Assembly (NCBI GenBank): GCA_027492415.1
Contig: JAPUEV010000280.1
Span: 1 to 7,668, forward strand
DNA: 7,668 nucleotides
Source of the DNA: Ignavibacteria bacterium
Lineage (GTDB): Bacteria > Bacteroidota > Ignavibacteria > Tepidaquicellales > OLB5
Reading direction: 5' to 3'
Of this stretch, positions 1-6,818 are shown in pieces. Numbering within the stretch: the first letter of the stretch is position 1; each line of letters starts with the position of its first letter. The notes under the pieces are model-generated. The model did not search any database and was not told the DNA's origin. It saw nothing but the letters and a program-made list of their open reading frames with translations. A program made the translations under genes and the position numbers.

Positions 1-2
1 AT

Positions 3-3000
3 GAACGCTGGCTTAGCGCTATATTAAAAAGTGTAGGTGATGCTGTAATTGTTACAGATGAGTATGGGTTCATTAAATTTCTCAACCCAGTTGCGGAAGT
101 GCTTACGGGCTATACTTTGTTTGAAGCATCAGGAAAAAGAGTATATGAATTGCTGAAGCTGGTAGATGAAGATACACGTGAGCCGATGAAAAACCCAATA
201 GAACGCGTACTTGCTGAAAATGTTGTCATTGGCAGGAGCAACCATACCGTATTGATAGCCAGAGACGGAAGGGAAATATCAATTGACCACAGTTCCTCAC
301 CGCTTCGGGATGAAAAAGGCAGACTGACAGGTGCAGTTCTTATCCTTCAGGATATTACCGAAAGAAAAATATCCGAAAATGCAATAAGAGAAAGTGAAAC
401 AAAGTTCCGTAACCTTTTCGATTTTGCAACAGATGCAATTTTTGTTCAGTCACTCAACGGCAGAATTATTTCTGTAAATAACCAGGCAAGCAATCTTCTG
501 GGATATACTAAAGATGAGCTTGGAAAAATGAAATTTTCAGAGCTTATCAATGAGAATATCATTGATAATACATTTATGATTTATTCATCCCTTAAAGAAA
601 AAGGTAATTACCAGTTTGAAACCCAGTACAAAAGAAAAGACGGAACTTATGTAGATGTAGAAATAAGTATGCGGCTTATAAAGCTGTTTGATGAAGAAGT
701 TGTGCAGCTTTTTGTCAGGGATATTACCGAAAGAAAGCTTGCCCAGGAAAAAATTGATATGCTTGCCCAGGCGGTAAAGGGCATTTCAGAATGTGTTAGT
801 ATTACAGATCTTTACGACAGGGTTATTTTTGTAAATGATGCATTTGAATCTATTTATGGCTACTCCAAAGAGGATATTTTAGGCAGATCTATTACTATGA
901 TCAGAAGTGTAAATAATCCTCCTGATATAAATACAGAAATAATAGAACAAACCCAAAAAGGCGGCTGGCAGGGTGAGATACTGAACAGATCGAAAGACGG
1001 AAGAGAATTTCCTGTTTACCTTTCAACTTCAATATTAAGAAATGATAAAGGGGTAGCAGTTGCACATATAGGTATTGCCAGTGATATAACCGAAAGAAAG
1101 AAAGCTGAAGAAGCTTTAAAGCAAAGCGAAAAAAGATTCCAGGATCTGTATGACAGTGCCCCGGATATGTATTTTTCAATAACTCCTACAGGGAAAGTTA
1201 AATCAGTCAATCATTTTGGTGCAGAATACCTTGGCTATTCAATAGAAGATATTATCGGAAACGAAATCTGGAAGGTAGTTCATCCTGAAGACAGGGATGC
1301 TGTTAATGAGAGGATCAGCGAGATTTTTTCAAAAAAGAAGGATAACGCTAAGCTTGAATTCAGGAAAATCAGGAAAGACGGCAGTATCATTTGGGTAAAT
1401 GAAAGTACCAGGCTGATATCAGATGTTAATGGCATTCCACAGGAATTATTTATCATTTGCAGGGATATAACAGCAAATAAAGAATTCCAGAACGCACTGC
1501 TTGAAAGTGAAAAGAAATACAGGAACCTTGCACAGAATGCCCCGGTATCAGTTGCAAGATTTTCTATGACAACCAATGATTTTGAATATGCCAACGATGA
1601 GTTTGCAAGACAAATGGGCTGCTCGGTTGAAGAATACAGCTCTTTGCCCAGGGAAGACAAAACCAATATAATTTTTGTTGACGACAGAGAAAAAGTTCAG
1701 GATAACTATGACAACTGGAAGAAAAACGGGTTCAAGGGAATGCTTCACTTTGATTACAGAATACTTAACCGGAAAAAAGAGTTAATATGGCTTGATACTT
1801 TTATATATGCTGATTTTGATGATAATGGCAGGGCAACAATGATGAATGAAATATGTATTGATATCACTGAGCGGAAAAAAGCTGAACTGACAATTCTTGA
1901 AAGCGAACAAAAATACAAGAATCTTGCTGCAAATGCACCAATTGCTGTAACCAGGATAAATGCTGAAACGATGAAATATGAATATGTTAATGATGAATTT
2001 ACACGGCAAACCGGGTATTCAATGGAGGAATATAATTCCTTAAGCAAAGAAGCCCTGGAAGCAATGGCATACCCTGAAGATAAGGACCTGGTAAAAGAGT
2101 TTTTCAAGAAATGGGATAAGAATGATTACAAGGATACCCAGCATATTGATTACAGGGTATATAACAGGACTGGTGAGATTATCTGGCTGGATACATTTTT
2201 ATTTGCAGATTTTGACGAGAACGGAAAAGTACTTGCAATCAACCAGATCTGTATTGATATTACACAGCAGAAAAAAGCTCAGGAAAAAATAATTGAGAAT
2301 GAGAATAAGTATAAAAACCTTGCTGCAAATGCCCCTGTGGCTGTAACAAGGATCATGCTGAAGAACGGTTCATATGATTTTGTTAACGATGAGTTTATCA
2401 GGCAATCAGGTTATAAAATGGAAGAATTTAATTCCCTTTCTGAAAACCAGCTTATCGAAATGATACATGCACACGACAGGGAAAAGGTTTTTAATTTCTA
2501 TAAAGAATGGGCCGAAATAAATTATTCAGGGACACAGCATATTGATTACAGGATAATAAACCGTAATAATACAGTAGTATGGCTTGATACTTATTTATAT
2601 GCTGAATATGACCCTTCGGGAAATTCAGTTGCTATAAACCAGATATGTATTGATATAACTGAAAGAAAGAAAACTGAAGAAGAGCTAACTGAAAAAGATA
2701 AGCGTTTCAGGTCATTAATAGAAAATATCACAGACCAGATTTCCTTAGTGGATGAAAACGGTAAAATTGTTTATGCAAGTCCTTCTGTTAGGAAAATACT
2801 CGGGTATAATTCAGAAAATTATATAGGCAAGAGTATTTATGAATTTATAAACGAAGAAGATATTCCTGTTGCACACAGATTATTTGATGATGTTCTGGCT
2901 GAACAGGGAAAGATTGTTAATAATGTCCAGTTCAGGATGCTGAACAGTAACGGAACATGGATGTGGCACGAAGCAACAGCTCATAACCTTATTAATGATC

Positions 3001-4238
3001 CTGCCATTGGTGCGATTGTACTGAACTACCGTGATATTACGGAAAGGAAAAAAGCCGAACAGGAAATATTGCTGCAGAAATCTTATTTCCAGCAGCTGTT
3101 TGAAAACTCTCCTGAAGGTATTGTAATACTTGATAACCAGGACAGGATTTTAAATGCTAATAAAGGTTTTGAACGTATGTTCCAGTTCAGTATAGATGAG
3201 ATAAAAGGTAAGACACTCAATGATATTATAGTTCCAGAAAGTATGCTTGAACAAGCCACTCAAATGACACTGTTTGTTTTAAGGGGTGAAATTATACACA
3301 GGGAAACTGAAAGAAAGCGCAAAGACGGCAGTACAGTTGATGTTTCAGTTCTTGCATATCCTATTAAGCTAGAAGAGGACCAGATAGGTGTATATGGTAT
3401 ATACAGCGATATTACTGAAAGAAAAGAAACAGAAAAAGCATTAAGGAACAGCGAAGAACGATACAGGGCATTTGTAAAACAAAGTACAGAAGGAATCTGG
3501 AGGTTTGAATTTCTTGAACCGATTACAGTGAAGCTTCCTATTGATGAACAGGTTAAAAATGTATTCAAATACGGCTATCTTGCAGAGTGTAATGATGTAT
3601 TTGCGAAAATGTACGGTTATGAATCCGCAGGTGATATAGCAGGAGCCAGGATAGGTGAGCTTCTTATAGAGTCAGATCCGAAGAATATCGATTACATCAG
3701 GAAAAGCATAATGGGCGGTTATAAGATAGATAATGTTGAATCTGTTGAAAAGGACAAAAACGGAAATATTAAGATATTTACCAATAACCTGGTTGGAATT
3801 GTTGAGAATGATTCATTAGTCAGGATCTGGGGTTCGCACCGTGATATTACCGAAGCTAAGAAAGCACAGGAAGAATTAAGCAAAACTCAGTTCAGACTTG
3901 CAACATTGTTAAAGAACCTACAGGATGTAGTACTTTACGAAACAGGCGGCGGAAAAGAATTCATGTCTGAAAACGTCCTTGAAATGCTGGGCTATAACGC
4001 TGAAATGTTCAATAACAGGGATTTCTTCAAAACTATAACGCATCCGGGTGACTGGAAAAATATTGACGAAAAAACAAAAGAGTGGCATAAAATCGGTTCA
4101 CCGGGTGTTCTGAACCTTGAATTCAGGGTTCGCAGGGCAGATGGCAGGTATATTTGGGTTGAAGACCATATGATCAAAGTACGCAATAACGGTGACTCAC
4201 ATATGGCAGGCGTTTTGATAAATATTACTGAACATAAG
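3..4238 (+). repeat. Array of eleven PAS/PAC modules
   Basis: Degenerate coding repeat. The Asp codon of the closing DIT (NIT in the last) motif lies at 351, 720, 1083, 1464, 1860, 2256, 2652, 3033, 3408 and 3843, and the corresponding Asn codon at 4221. Spacings are therefore 369, 363, 381, 396, 396, 396, 381, 375, 435 and 378 nt. Each module starts with a helix of the type ESExKYRNL, carries an N-cap such as VNDEF or VNNQA followed by a GY/GYS turn, and ends on the PAC strand before DIT. Modules 4, 8 and 11 look PAS_3-like, with a WxxE/WVE signature after a KDG, SNG or ADG turn. The helical junctions suggest signal relay along a long coiled rod, which is known for tandem PAS proteins but inferred here. 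Confidence 0.9.
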
Positions 4239-4961
4239 ACTAATGAAGAAAAATTAAAACAGCTTGCAGATAAACTTTCGCAATCAAATAAAGAGCTTGA
4301 GCAATTTGCTTACGTAGCATCCCATGACCTGCAGGAACCTTTAAGAATGGTTGCCAGCTATATTCAGCTTCTACAGAGAAGGTACAAAGGTAATTTAACA
4401 GCTGAGGCTGATGAATTCATCAATTATGCGGTAGATGGTGTAGTAAGAATGAAAACACTGATCAATGATCTGCTTGTTTATTCTAGGGTAAATACTAAAG
4501 AAGCCCCGCTGGAAGATGTAGATGTTAATAAGTTAATTGAGCAGAACAGGAAAAACCTGGCTGCTGCAATAGAAGAAACCGGGGCAGAGATTCACTCTGA
4601 TGACCTGCCTACAGTAAGAGCAAATAAACTCCAGTTAAACCAGTTATTCCAGAACCTGATAAGCAATGCTATAAAGTTCAGAAAACCGGATACTAAACCT
4701 GTTGTCAATATATCGGCTAAACACGCCGGTGATGAATGGCTGTTCACGGTTTCTGATAACGGTATAGGTATCGATAAAGAGTTCAGTGATAAAATATTTA
4801 TAATATTTCAGAGGTTACATAACAGCTCTGAATATCCCGGTACGGGTATTGGATTGGCTATTTGTAAAAGGATCGTTGAAAAGCTAGGCGGACATCTTTG
4901 GGTTGAGTCGGAACCGGGTAAAGGTTCTACATTTACGTTTACAATTCCCGATAAGGAATAA
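3..4961 (+). CDS. Multi-PAS sensor histidine kinase, 5'-truncated by window edge
   Basis: Sensor kinase of a two-component system: PAS modules sense signals and the core autophosphorylates a His for transfer to a response regulator. The frame is open from base 3, so 1652 residues are visible and the true start lies upstream. A GTG at 99 falls inside the first PAS fold and is not a start. Eleven PAS/PAC modules are seen (residues about 1-122, 123-245, 246-366, 367-493, 494-625, 626-757, 758-889, 890-1016, 1017-1141, 1142-1286, 1287-1412), most ending in DIT plus ERK or a variant. A short helical linker leads to HisKA with motif ASHDLQEPLRMV (phospho-acceptor His1441, codon 4323-4325). HATPase_c follows with N-box QNLISNAIKF (Asn1555), G1 SDNGIGI (1584-1590), F-box KIFIIFQRLH and G2 GTGIGLAICKRI (from 1613). 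The core resembles phytochrome-type (Cph1-like) kinases. No transmembrane segment or receiver domain is visible, so a cytoplasmic location is inferred. The missing N-terminus could hold more sensors. Signals are unknown. Confidence 0.95.
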   Translation, partial: ERWLSAILKSVGDAVIVTDEYGFIKFLNPVAEVLTGYTLFEASGKRVYELLKLVDEDTREPMKNPIERVLAENVVIGRSNHTVLIARDGREISIDHSSSPLRDEKGRLTGAVLILQDITERKISENAIRESETKFRNLFDFATDAIFVQSLNGRIISVNNQASNLLGYTKDELGKMKFSELINENIIDNTFMIYSSLKEKGNYQFETQYKRKDGTYVDVEISMRLIKLFDEEVVQLFVRDITERKLAQEKIDMLAQAVKGISECVSITDLYDRVIFVNDAFESIYGYSKEDILGRSITMIRSVNNPPDINTEIIEQTQKGGWQGEILNRSKDGREFPVYLSTSILRNDKGVAVAHIGIASDITERKKAEEALKQSEKRFQDLYDSAPDMYFSITPTGKVKSVNHFGAEYLGYSIEDIIGNEIWKVVHPEDRDAVNERISEIFSKKKDNAKLEFRKIRKDGSIIWVNESTRLISDVNGIPQELFIICRDITANKEFQNALLESEKKYRNLAQNAPVSVARFSMTTNDFEYANDEFARQMGCSVEEYSSLPREDKTNIIFVDDREKVQDNYDNWKKNGFKGMLHFDYRILNRKKELIWLDTFIYADFDDNGRATMMNEICIDITERKKAELTILESEQKYKNLAANAPIAVTRINAETMKYEYVNDEFTRQTGYSMEEYNSLSKEALEAMAYPEDKDLVKEFFKKWDKNDYKDTQHIDYRVYNRTGEIIWLDTFLFADFDENGKVLAINQICIDITQQKKAQEKIIENENKYKNLAANAPVAVTRIMLKNGSYDFVNDEFIRQSGYKMEEFNSLSENQLIEMIHAHDREKVFNFYKEWAEINYSGTQHIDYRIINRNNTVVWLDTYLYAEYDPSGNSVAINQICIDITERKKTEEELTEKDKRFRSLIENITDQISLVDENGKIVYASPSVRKILGYNSENYIGKSIYEFINEEDIPVAHRLFDDVLAEQGKIVNNVQFRMLNSNGTWMWHEATAHNLINDPAIGAIVLNYRDITERKKAEQEILLQKSYFQQLFENSPEGIVILDNQDRILNANKGFERMFQFSIDEIKGKTLNDIIVPESMLEQATQMTLFVLRGEIIHRETERKRKDGSTVDVSVLAYPIKLEEDQIGVYGIYSDITERKETEKALRNSEERYRAFVKQSTEGIWRFEFLEPITVKLPIDEQVKNVFKYGYLAECNDVFAKMYGYESAGDIAGARIGELLIESDPKNIDYIRKSIMGGYKIDNVESVEKDKNGNIKIFTNNLVGIVENDSLVRIWGSHRDITEAKKAQEELSKTQFRLATLLKNLQDVVLYETGGGKEFMSENVLEMLGYNAEMFNNRDFFKTITHPGDWKNIDEKTKEWHKIGSPGVLNLEFRVRRADGRYIWVEDHMIKVRNNGDSHMAGVLINITEHKTNEEKLKQLADKLSQSNKELEQFAYVASHDLQEPLRMVASYIQLLQRRYKGNLTAEADEFINYAVDGVVRMKTLINDLLVYSRVNTKEAPLEDVDVNKLIEQNRKNLAAAIEETGAEIHSDDLPTVRANKLQLNQLFQNLISNAIKFRKPDTKPVVNISAKHAGDEWLFTVSDNGIGIDKEFSDKIFIIFQRLHNSSEYPGTGIGLAICKRIVEKLGGHLWVESEPGKGSTFTFTIPDKE
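1464..2651 (+). repeat. Three in-register 396-nt tandem units (PAS modules 5-7)
   Basis: Three successive units, 1464-1859, 1860-2255 and 2256-2651, have exactly the same length: 132 codons from one DIT motif to the next. They are clearly more alike than the other modules. All share NAPxxVxR near the start, NDEFxRQxG, MEE or VEE then Y/FxSL, a DYRxxNR segment, WLDT, and an ending ICIDIT. Modules 6 and 7 are the closest pair to the eye (KNLAANAP, VTRI, QHIDYR, NQICIDIT). Equal length without indels indicates duplication within the gene; direction and age cannot be judged by eye. Confidence 0.85.
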
Positions 4962-4988
4962 TTTAGCTTTTTCCTGTGCAGTCCTTCC

Positions 4989-5019
4989 TTGTTGTTAGTA
5001 TTTAATTTAGGTATTTTTG
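4989..5019 (+). promoter_or_regulatory. Candidate Bacteroidota-type promoter of the response regulator gene
   Basis: TATTTTTG at 5012-5019 matches the -7 box TAnnTTTG known from Bacteroides and Flavobacterium. A TTG at 4989-4991 lies 20 bases upstream, and a second TTG at 4992-4994 lies 17 bases upstream; both fit the reported TTG spacing. The box ends 26 bases before the ATG at 5046, giving a leader of about 20 bases. In A+T-rich DNA such matches can arise by chance, so this stays a candidate. If real, the regulator can be expressed apart from the kinase. Confidence 0.45.
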
Positions 5020-5045
5020 ATATTAATCAATATATATTTTTCAGA

Positions 5046-5483
5046 ATGGATTATATCCCGAAAACATTACAGGTATTGCTTGTAGAAGATAACGAAGGCG
5101 ACGTTCGTTTGATAAAGGAAGCTTTCAGTGAAAGCAAAATAGATAAACATTTTTCTGTTGCTAAAGATGGTGAAGATGCACTTAATTATCTTTATGCCCG
5201 GGGGAAATATGCCGAAAGGATTAAACCTGATATAATTCTGCTTGATATTAACCTGCCTAAAAAGAACGGTTTTGAAGTACTTGAAAATATTAAAAATGAC
5301 CCTGAACTTAAAAAAATTCCGGTCATAATGCTAAGCAGCTCAAGCTCAGAAGACCATATTCTTAAATCATATGACCTGAATGCAAATTGTTATGTAACAA
5401 AGCCTGTAGATTTTGATGAGTATACACTGGCTGTTAAAACAATAGAGGATTTCTGGTTCCAAATGGCAAAGCTTCCCGGATAA
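5046..5483 (+). CDS. Rcp1-like single-domain response regulator
   Basis: A stand-alone receiver (REC) domain of 145 residues with no output domain, so it should act by protein-protein contact or as a phosphorelay intermediate. Visible conserved residues are the acidic pair Glu14-Asp15 in LLVEDNEGD, the phospho-acceptor Asp67 in LLDINLP (codon 5244-5246), Ser97 in VIMLSSS at the Thr/Ser switch position, and Lys119 in TKPVD. The opening LLVEDNEGDVRLIKEA is typical of the Rcp1 family, the partners of phytochrome-like kinases such as Cph1. The gene lies 84 bases after the kinase on the same strand, so pairing with it is likely but inferred. I chose the ATG at 5046. A TTG at 4989 would add 19 residues not expected before a REC fold and would place translation over the promoter-like box. 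No Shine-Dalgarno sequence is seen, as is common in Bacteroidota. Confidence 0.93.
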   Translation: MDYIPKTLQVLLVEDNEGDVRLIKEAFSESKIDKHFSVAKDGEDALNYLYARGKYAERIKPDIILLDINLPKKNGFEVLENIKNDPELKKIPVIMLSSSSSEDHILKSYDLNANCYVTKPVDFDEYTLAVKTIEDFWFQMAKLPG

Positions 5484-5499
5484 TTCAATTGAAATAATA

Positions 5500-5527
5500 A
5501 AAAAGCCCGGTAATAACCGGGCTTTTT
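5500..5527. terminator. Bidirectional intrinsic terminator between convergent genes
   Basis: Perfect 11-bp inverted repeat. The G+C core GCCCGG (5505-5510) pairs with CCGGGC (5517-5522) across the loop TAATAA (5511-5516), and five flanking A bases (5500-5504) pair with five T bases (5523-5527). The T-run follows the hairpin on the plus strand, and the A-run gives a T-tract on the minus strand. It lies 16 bases after the response regulator stop and 28 bases after the stop of the convergent thioredoxin gene, so it can end both transcripts. Confidence 0.92.
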
Positions 5528-5555
5528 AGTTACGGAAAATTTAAACTTAATTGTT

Positions 5556-6053
5556 TTAATCGATTGTTTTTTTTATCTCAGCTTCAAATTGTTCATAATT
5601 TTTGCTGCCAAGGAAAGTTGTGAGCAATTTACCTTCCTTATCGTATATCTTTGTATAAGGAATTTCTCCCTGCCACGATTTATCAATAAAATCAATAAGA
5701 TCTTCCGGTTTTTTAAGATCAGCGTGATAGGATAAAAAATCCACACCCTGTTTCTTTAAAAACGGAATAAGCTTGGATTCCACTTCTGTATTATCATCCA
5801 GAGAAACAAATAATAATCTGAAATCTTTATCCTTGTAGTTATTGTAAAGCTTAACCAGTTCAGGAAATTCTTTAACGCATGGCGGACACCATGTTGCCCA
5901 GAAATTTACAAGAGTAACCTTTCCTTTTGTGCTGTCCATTATCAATTTGAATTCATCAATTGATTTAAACTGTCTTACTTCCTGGGAGTGCAGGGAAGCA
6001 AACATTAACATTATTAAGCCTGCGGAAAATAAAACTTTTTTAAAATTATTCAA
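5556..6053 (-). CDS. Exported TlpA-like thioredoxin-fold protein (CPPC)
   Basis: A periplasmic or envelope thiol-disulfide oxidoreductase of the TlpA/ResA type, 165 residues. An n-region with two Lys (NNFKK) and a hydrophobic stretch (about residues 7-20) form a signal peptide, with likely cleavage SLHS/QE after residue 23. No lipobox Cys is present. The thioredoxin domain follows: VNFWATWCPPC with Cys56 and Cys59, a FVSLDD strand, and a probable cis-proline Pro132 in GEIPYT. The family reduces partner disulfides, as in cytochrome c maturation or general redox upkeep; the substrate here is unknown. The start codon is TTG (6051-6053). In frame upstream a stop occurs within 20 bases with no ATG, and starting later would remove the signal peptide n-region. 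It is second in a minus-strand operon, 27 bases after the peroxiredoxin-like gene, and ends at the shared terminator. Confidence 0.9.
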   Translation of the reverse strand: MNNFKKVLFSAGLIMLMFASLHSQEVRQFKSIDEFKLIMDSTKGKVTLVNFWATWCPPCVKEFPELVKLYNNYKDKDFRLLFVSLDDNTEVESKLIPFLKKQGVDFLSYHADLKKPEDLIDFIDKSWQGEIPYTKIYDKEGKLLTTFLGSKNYEQFEAEIKKTID

Positions 6054-6080
6054 TTTTGAGTGTTCAGTTCAGTTTTATAT

Positions 6081-6668
6081 TTATTGTGCGCGTTTAATAC
6101 CGCATCCAAATGCTTTGGTTTCTTTAACCGAAACTTCTTTTCCGGCTGCAATTTCATCCAGTGCATTTTTAAGATCATGAGTAGTTTGCTCTGAGGATAC
6201 TTTGTTATCAGATATTCTGCCATGATACAATACTGTATTATCTTTTCCTAATACAAAAACTTCAGGTGTTTTTACAGCCCCAAAAAGATCAGCAACCTTA
6301 TTGTTATTATCTTTAAGAACAGGAAATATATAGCTATTCTTCTTTGCATGTTCAGAAACTGCATCAGTGCTTTCTGTACTGTTGGAGTTTATTGCCCAAA
6401 CCGTGAATCCCTGGCTTATATATTCTTTTGCATAATCATTTATCCTGTCATTATACGGCTGAACGTTGGGACACTCTGTTGACCAGAACATAACAATAAC
6501 TCCTTTATCAGACTTGCTTAATGCATCAGATAAATTATAGCTGGAGCCATCGTAATTAGTTATGGAAAAATTATCAACTTTATCTCCGGGACCTTTAGTA
6601 ACTGAAAATAAATTAATTGTAAGCGCGAAAAATGCTAAAAAAATACTGATTATAAGCTTTCTTGACAT
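6081..6668 (-). CDS. Exported peroxiredoxin-like (AhpC/TSA, PRX-like1 type) protein
   Basis: Thioredoxin-fold redoxin of 195 residues with an N-terminal hydrophobic segment (about 5-22) after MSRK, a probable signal peptide. The domain shows PGDKVDNFSI, the redox motif FWSTECPNVQPYNDR with Cys66, VWAINSNS, FPVLKD, KTPEVFVL with a probable cis-proline (Pro135), YHGRISDN, and an ending with GCGIKR (Cys189). This order matches the peroxiredoxin-like family that ends in GC-x-IK. Many members carry CxxCP at the active site; here the first Cys is Ser63, leaving Cys66 as the likely reactive thiol. Cys66 and Cys189 are the only cysteines, so a disulfide between them is possible but inferred. The ATG at 6666-6668 follows a strong AGGAGG. 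It is first in a two-gene operon with the TlpA-like gene. Peroxidase activity is not proven by sequence; a redox-carrier or sensor role is possible. Confidence 0.88.
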   Translation of the reverse strand: MSRKLIISIFLAFFALTINLFSVTKGPGDKVDNFSITNYDGSSYNLSDALSKSDKGVIVMFWSTECPNVQPYNDRINDYAKEYISQGFTVWAINSNSTESTDAVSEHAKKNSYIFPVLKDNNNKVADLFGAVKTPEVFVLGKDNTVLYHGRISDNKVSSEQTTHDLKNALDEIAAGKEVSVKETKAFGCGIKRAQ

Positions 6669-6672
6669 AATA

Positions 6673-6678
6673 CCTCCT
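6673..6678 (-). promoter_or_regulatory. Strong Shine-Dalgarno for the peroxiredoxin-like gene
   Basis: On the minus strand AGGAGG (extended to AGGAGGT) lies 4 bases before the ATG at 6668. It fixes the start and is the only clear consensus ribosome binding site in the window. Confidence 0.8.
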
Positions 6679-6693
6679 GGTTTAAATAATTAT

Positions 6694-6725
6694 CAAATAT
6701 TATATGCTATAAGCCAATTTATCAA
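6694..6725 (-). promoter_or_regulatory. Candidate promoter of the minus-strand redox operon
   Basis: Reading the minus strand, TTG (plus 6723-6725) is followed after 21 bases by AATATTTG (plus 6694-6701), one base from the TAnnTTTG box. The box ends 25 bases before the ATG at 6668, giving a short leader that just holds the AGGAGG. A sigma70-like TATAAT overlaps the same spot (plus 6699-6704), with TTGATA 15 bases upstream of it, so either promoter class could be read here. Confidence 0.35.
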
Positions 6726-6782
6726 TATAAAGTTTCATAAATAATGTAAATTTATTGGATGAAAAAATCAAAAAAAAGTTAT

Positions 6783-6790
6783 TATTTTTG
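6783..6790 (+). promoter_or_regulatory. Candidate -7 box of the propeller gene
   Basis: TATTTTTG fits TAnnTTTG and is identical to the box at 5012-5019. It ends 28 bases before the ATG at 6819. The nearest upstream TTG (6755-6757) is 25 bases away, longer than the usual spacing, so the -33 element is weak or absent. Confidence 0.4.
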
Positions 6791-6818
6791 AAAAATCACT
6801 TAAATGGGGGATAGTAAT

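Larger units (their letters stand above)
6669..6818. other. Divergent intergenic region, 150 bases
   Basis: Very A+T-rich spacer between the redox operon (leftward) and the propeller gene (rightward). It holds the candidate promoters listed separately and the two translation start regions. No coding sequence, RNA gene or convincing operator dyad was seen. Confidence 0.8.

Noticed and set aside
1..27. ATG at the first base as a gene start
   Set aside because: That frame meets a TAA at 25-27. The frame beginning at base 3 gives a good PAS sequence running into the kinase.
1280..2107. Minus-strand open frames opposite PAS modules 4-6 with similar peptides
   Set aside because: Their similarity is a shadow of the duplicated PAS modules on the other strand; they have no start signals and no recognisable domain.
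3..4238. LOV-type blue-light domain among the PAS modules
   Set aside because: No module shows the GxNCRFLQ flavin-cysteine motif; Cys residues seen are elsewhere in the fold.
5020..5033. ATATT-AATC-AATAT inverted repeat in the response regulator leader
   Set aside because: Only five A/T pairs in A+T-rich DNA; expected by chance and too weak to call an operator.
4989..5045. TTG at 4989 as start of the response regulator
   Set aside because: It adds 19 residues unlike any REC N-terminus and covers the promoter-like box; the ATG at 5046 fits the family.
5929..6744. Small plus-strand frames opposite the redox operon (5929-6180, 6562-6744)
   Set aside because: They overlap well-supported genes on the other strand and lack domains and ribosome sites.
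6804..6806. Upstream in-frame ATG for the propeller protein
   Set aside because: It would put acidic MGDSN before the basic signal-peptide n-region and leave almost no leader after the candidate promoter. The ATG at 6819 fits better.
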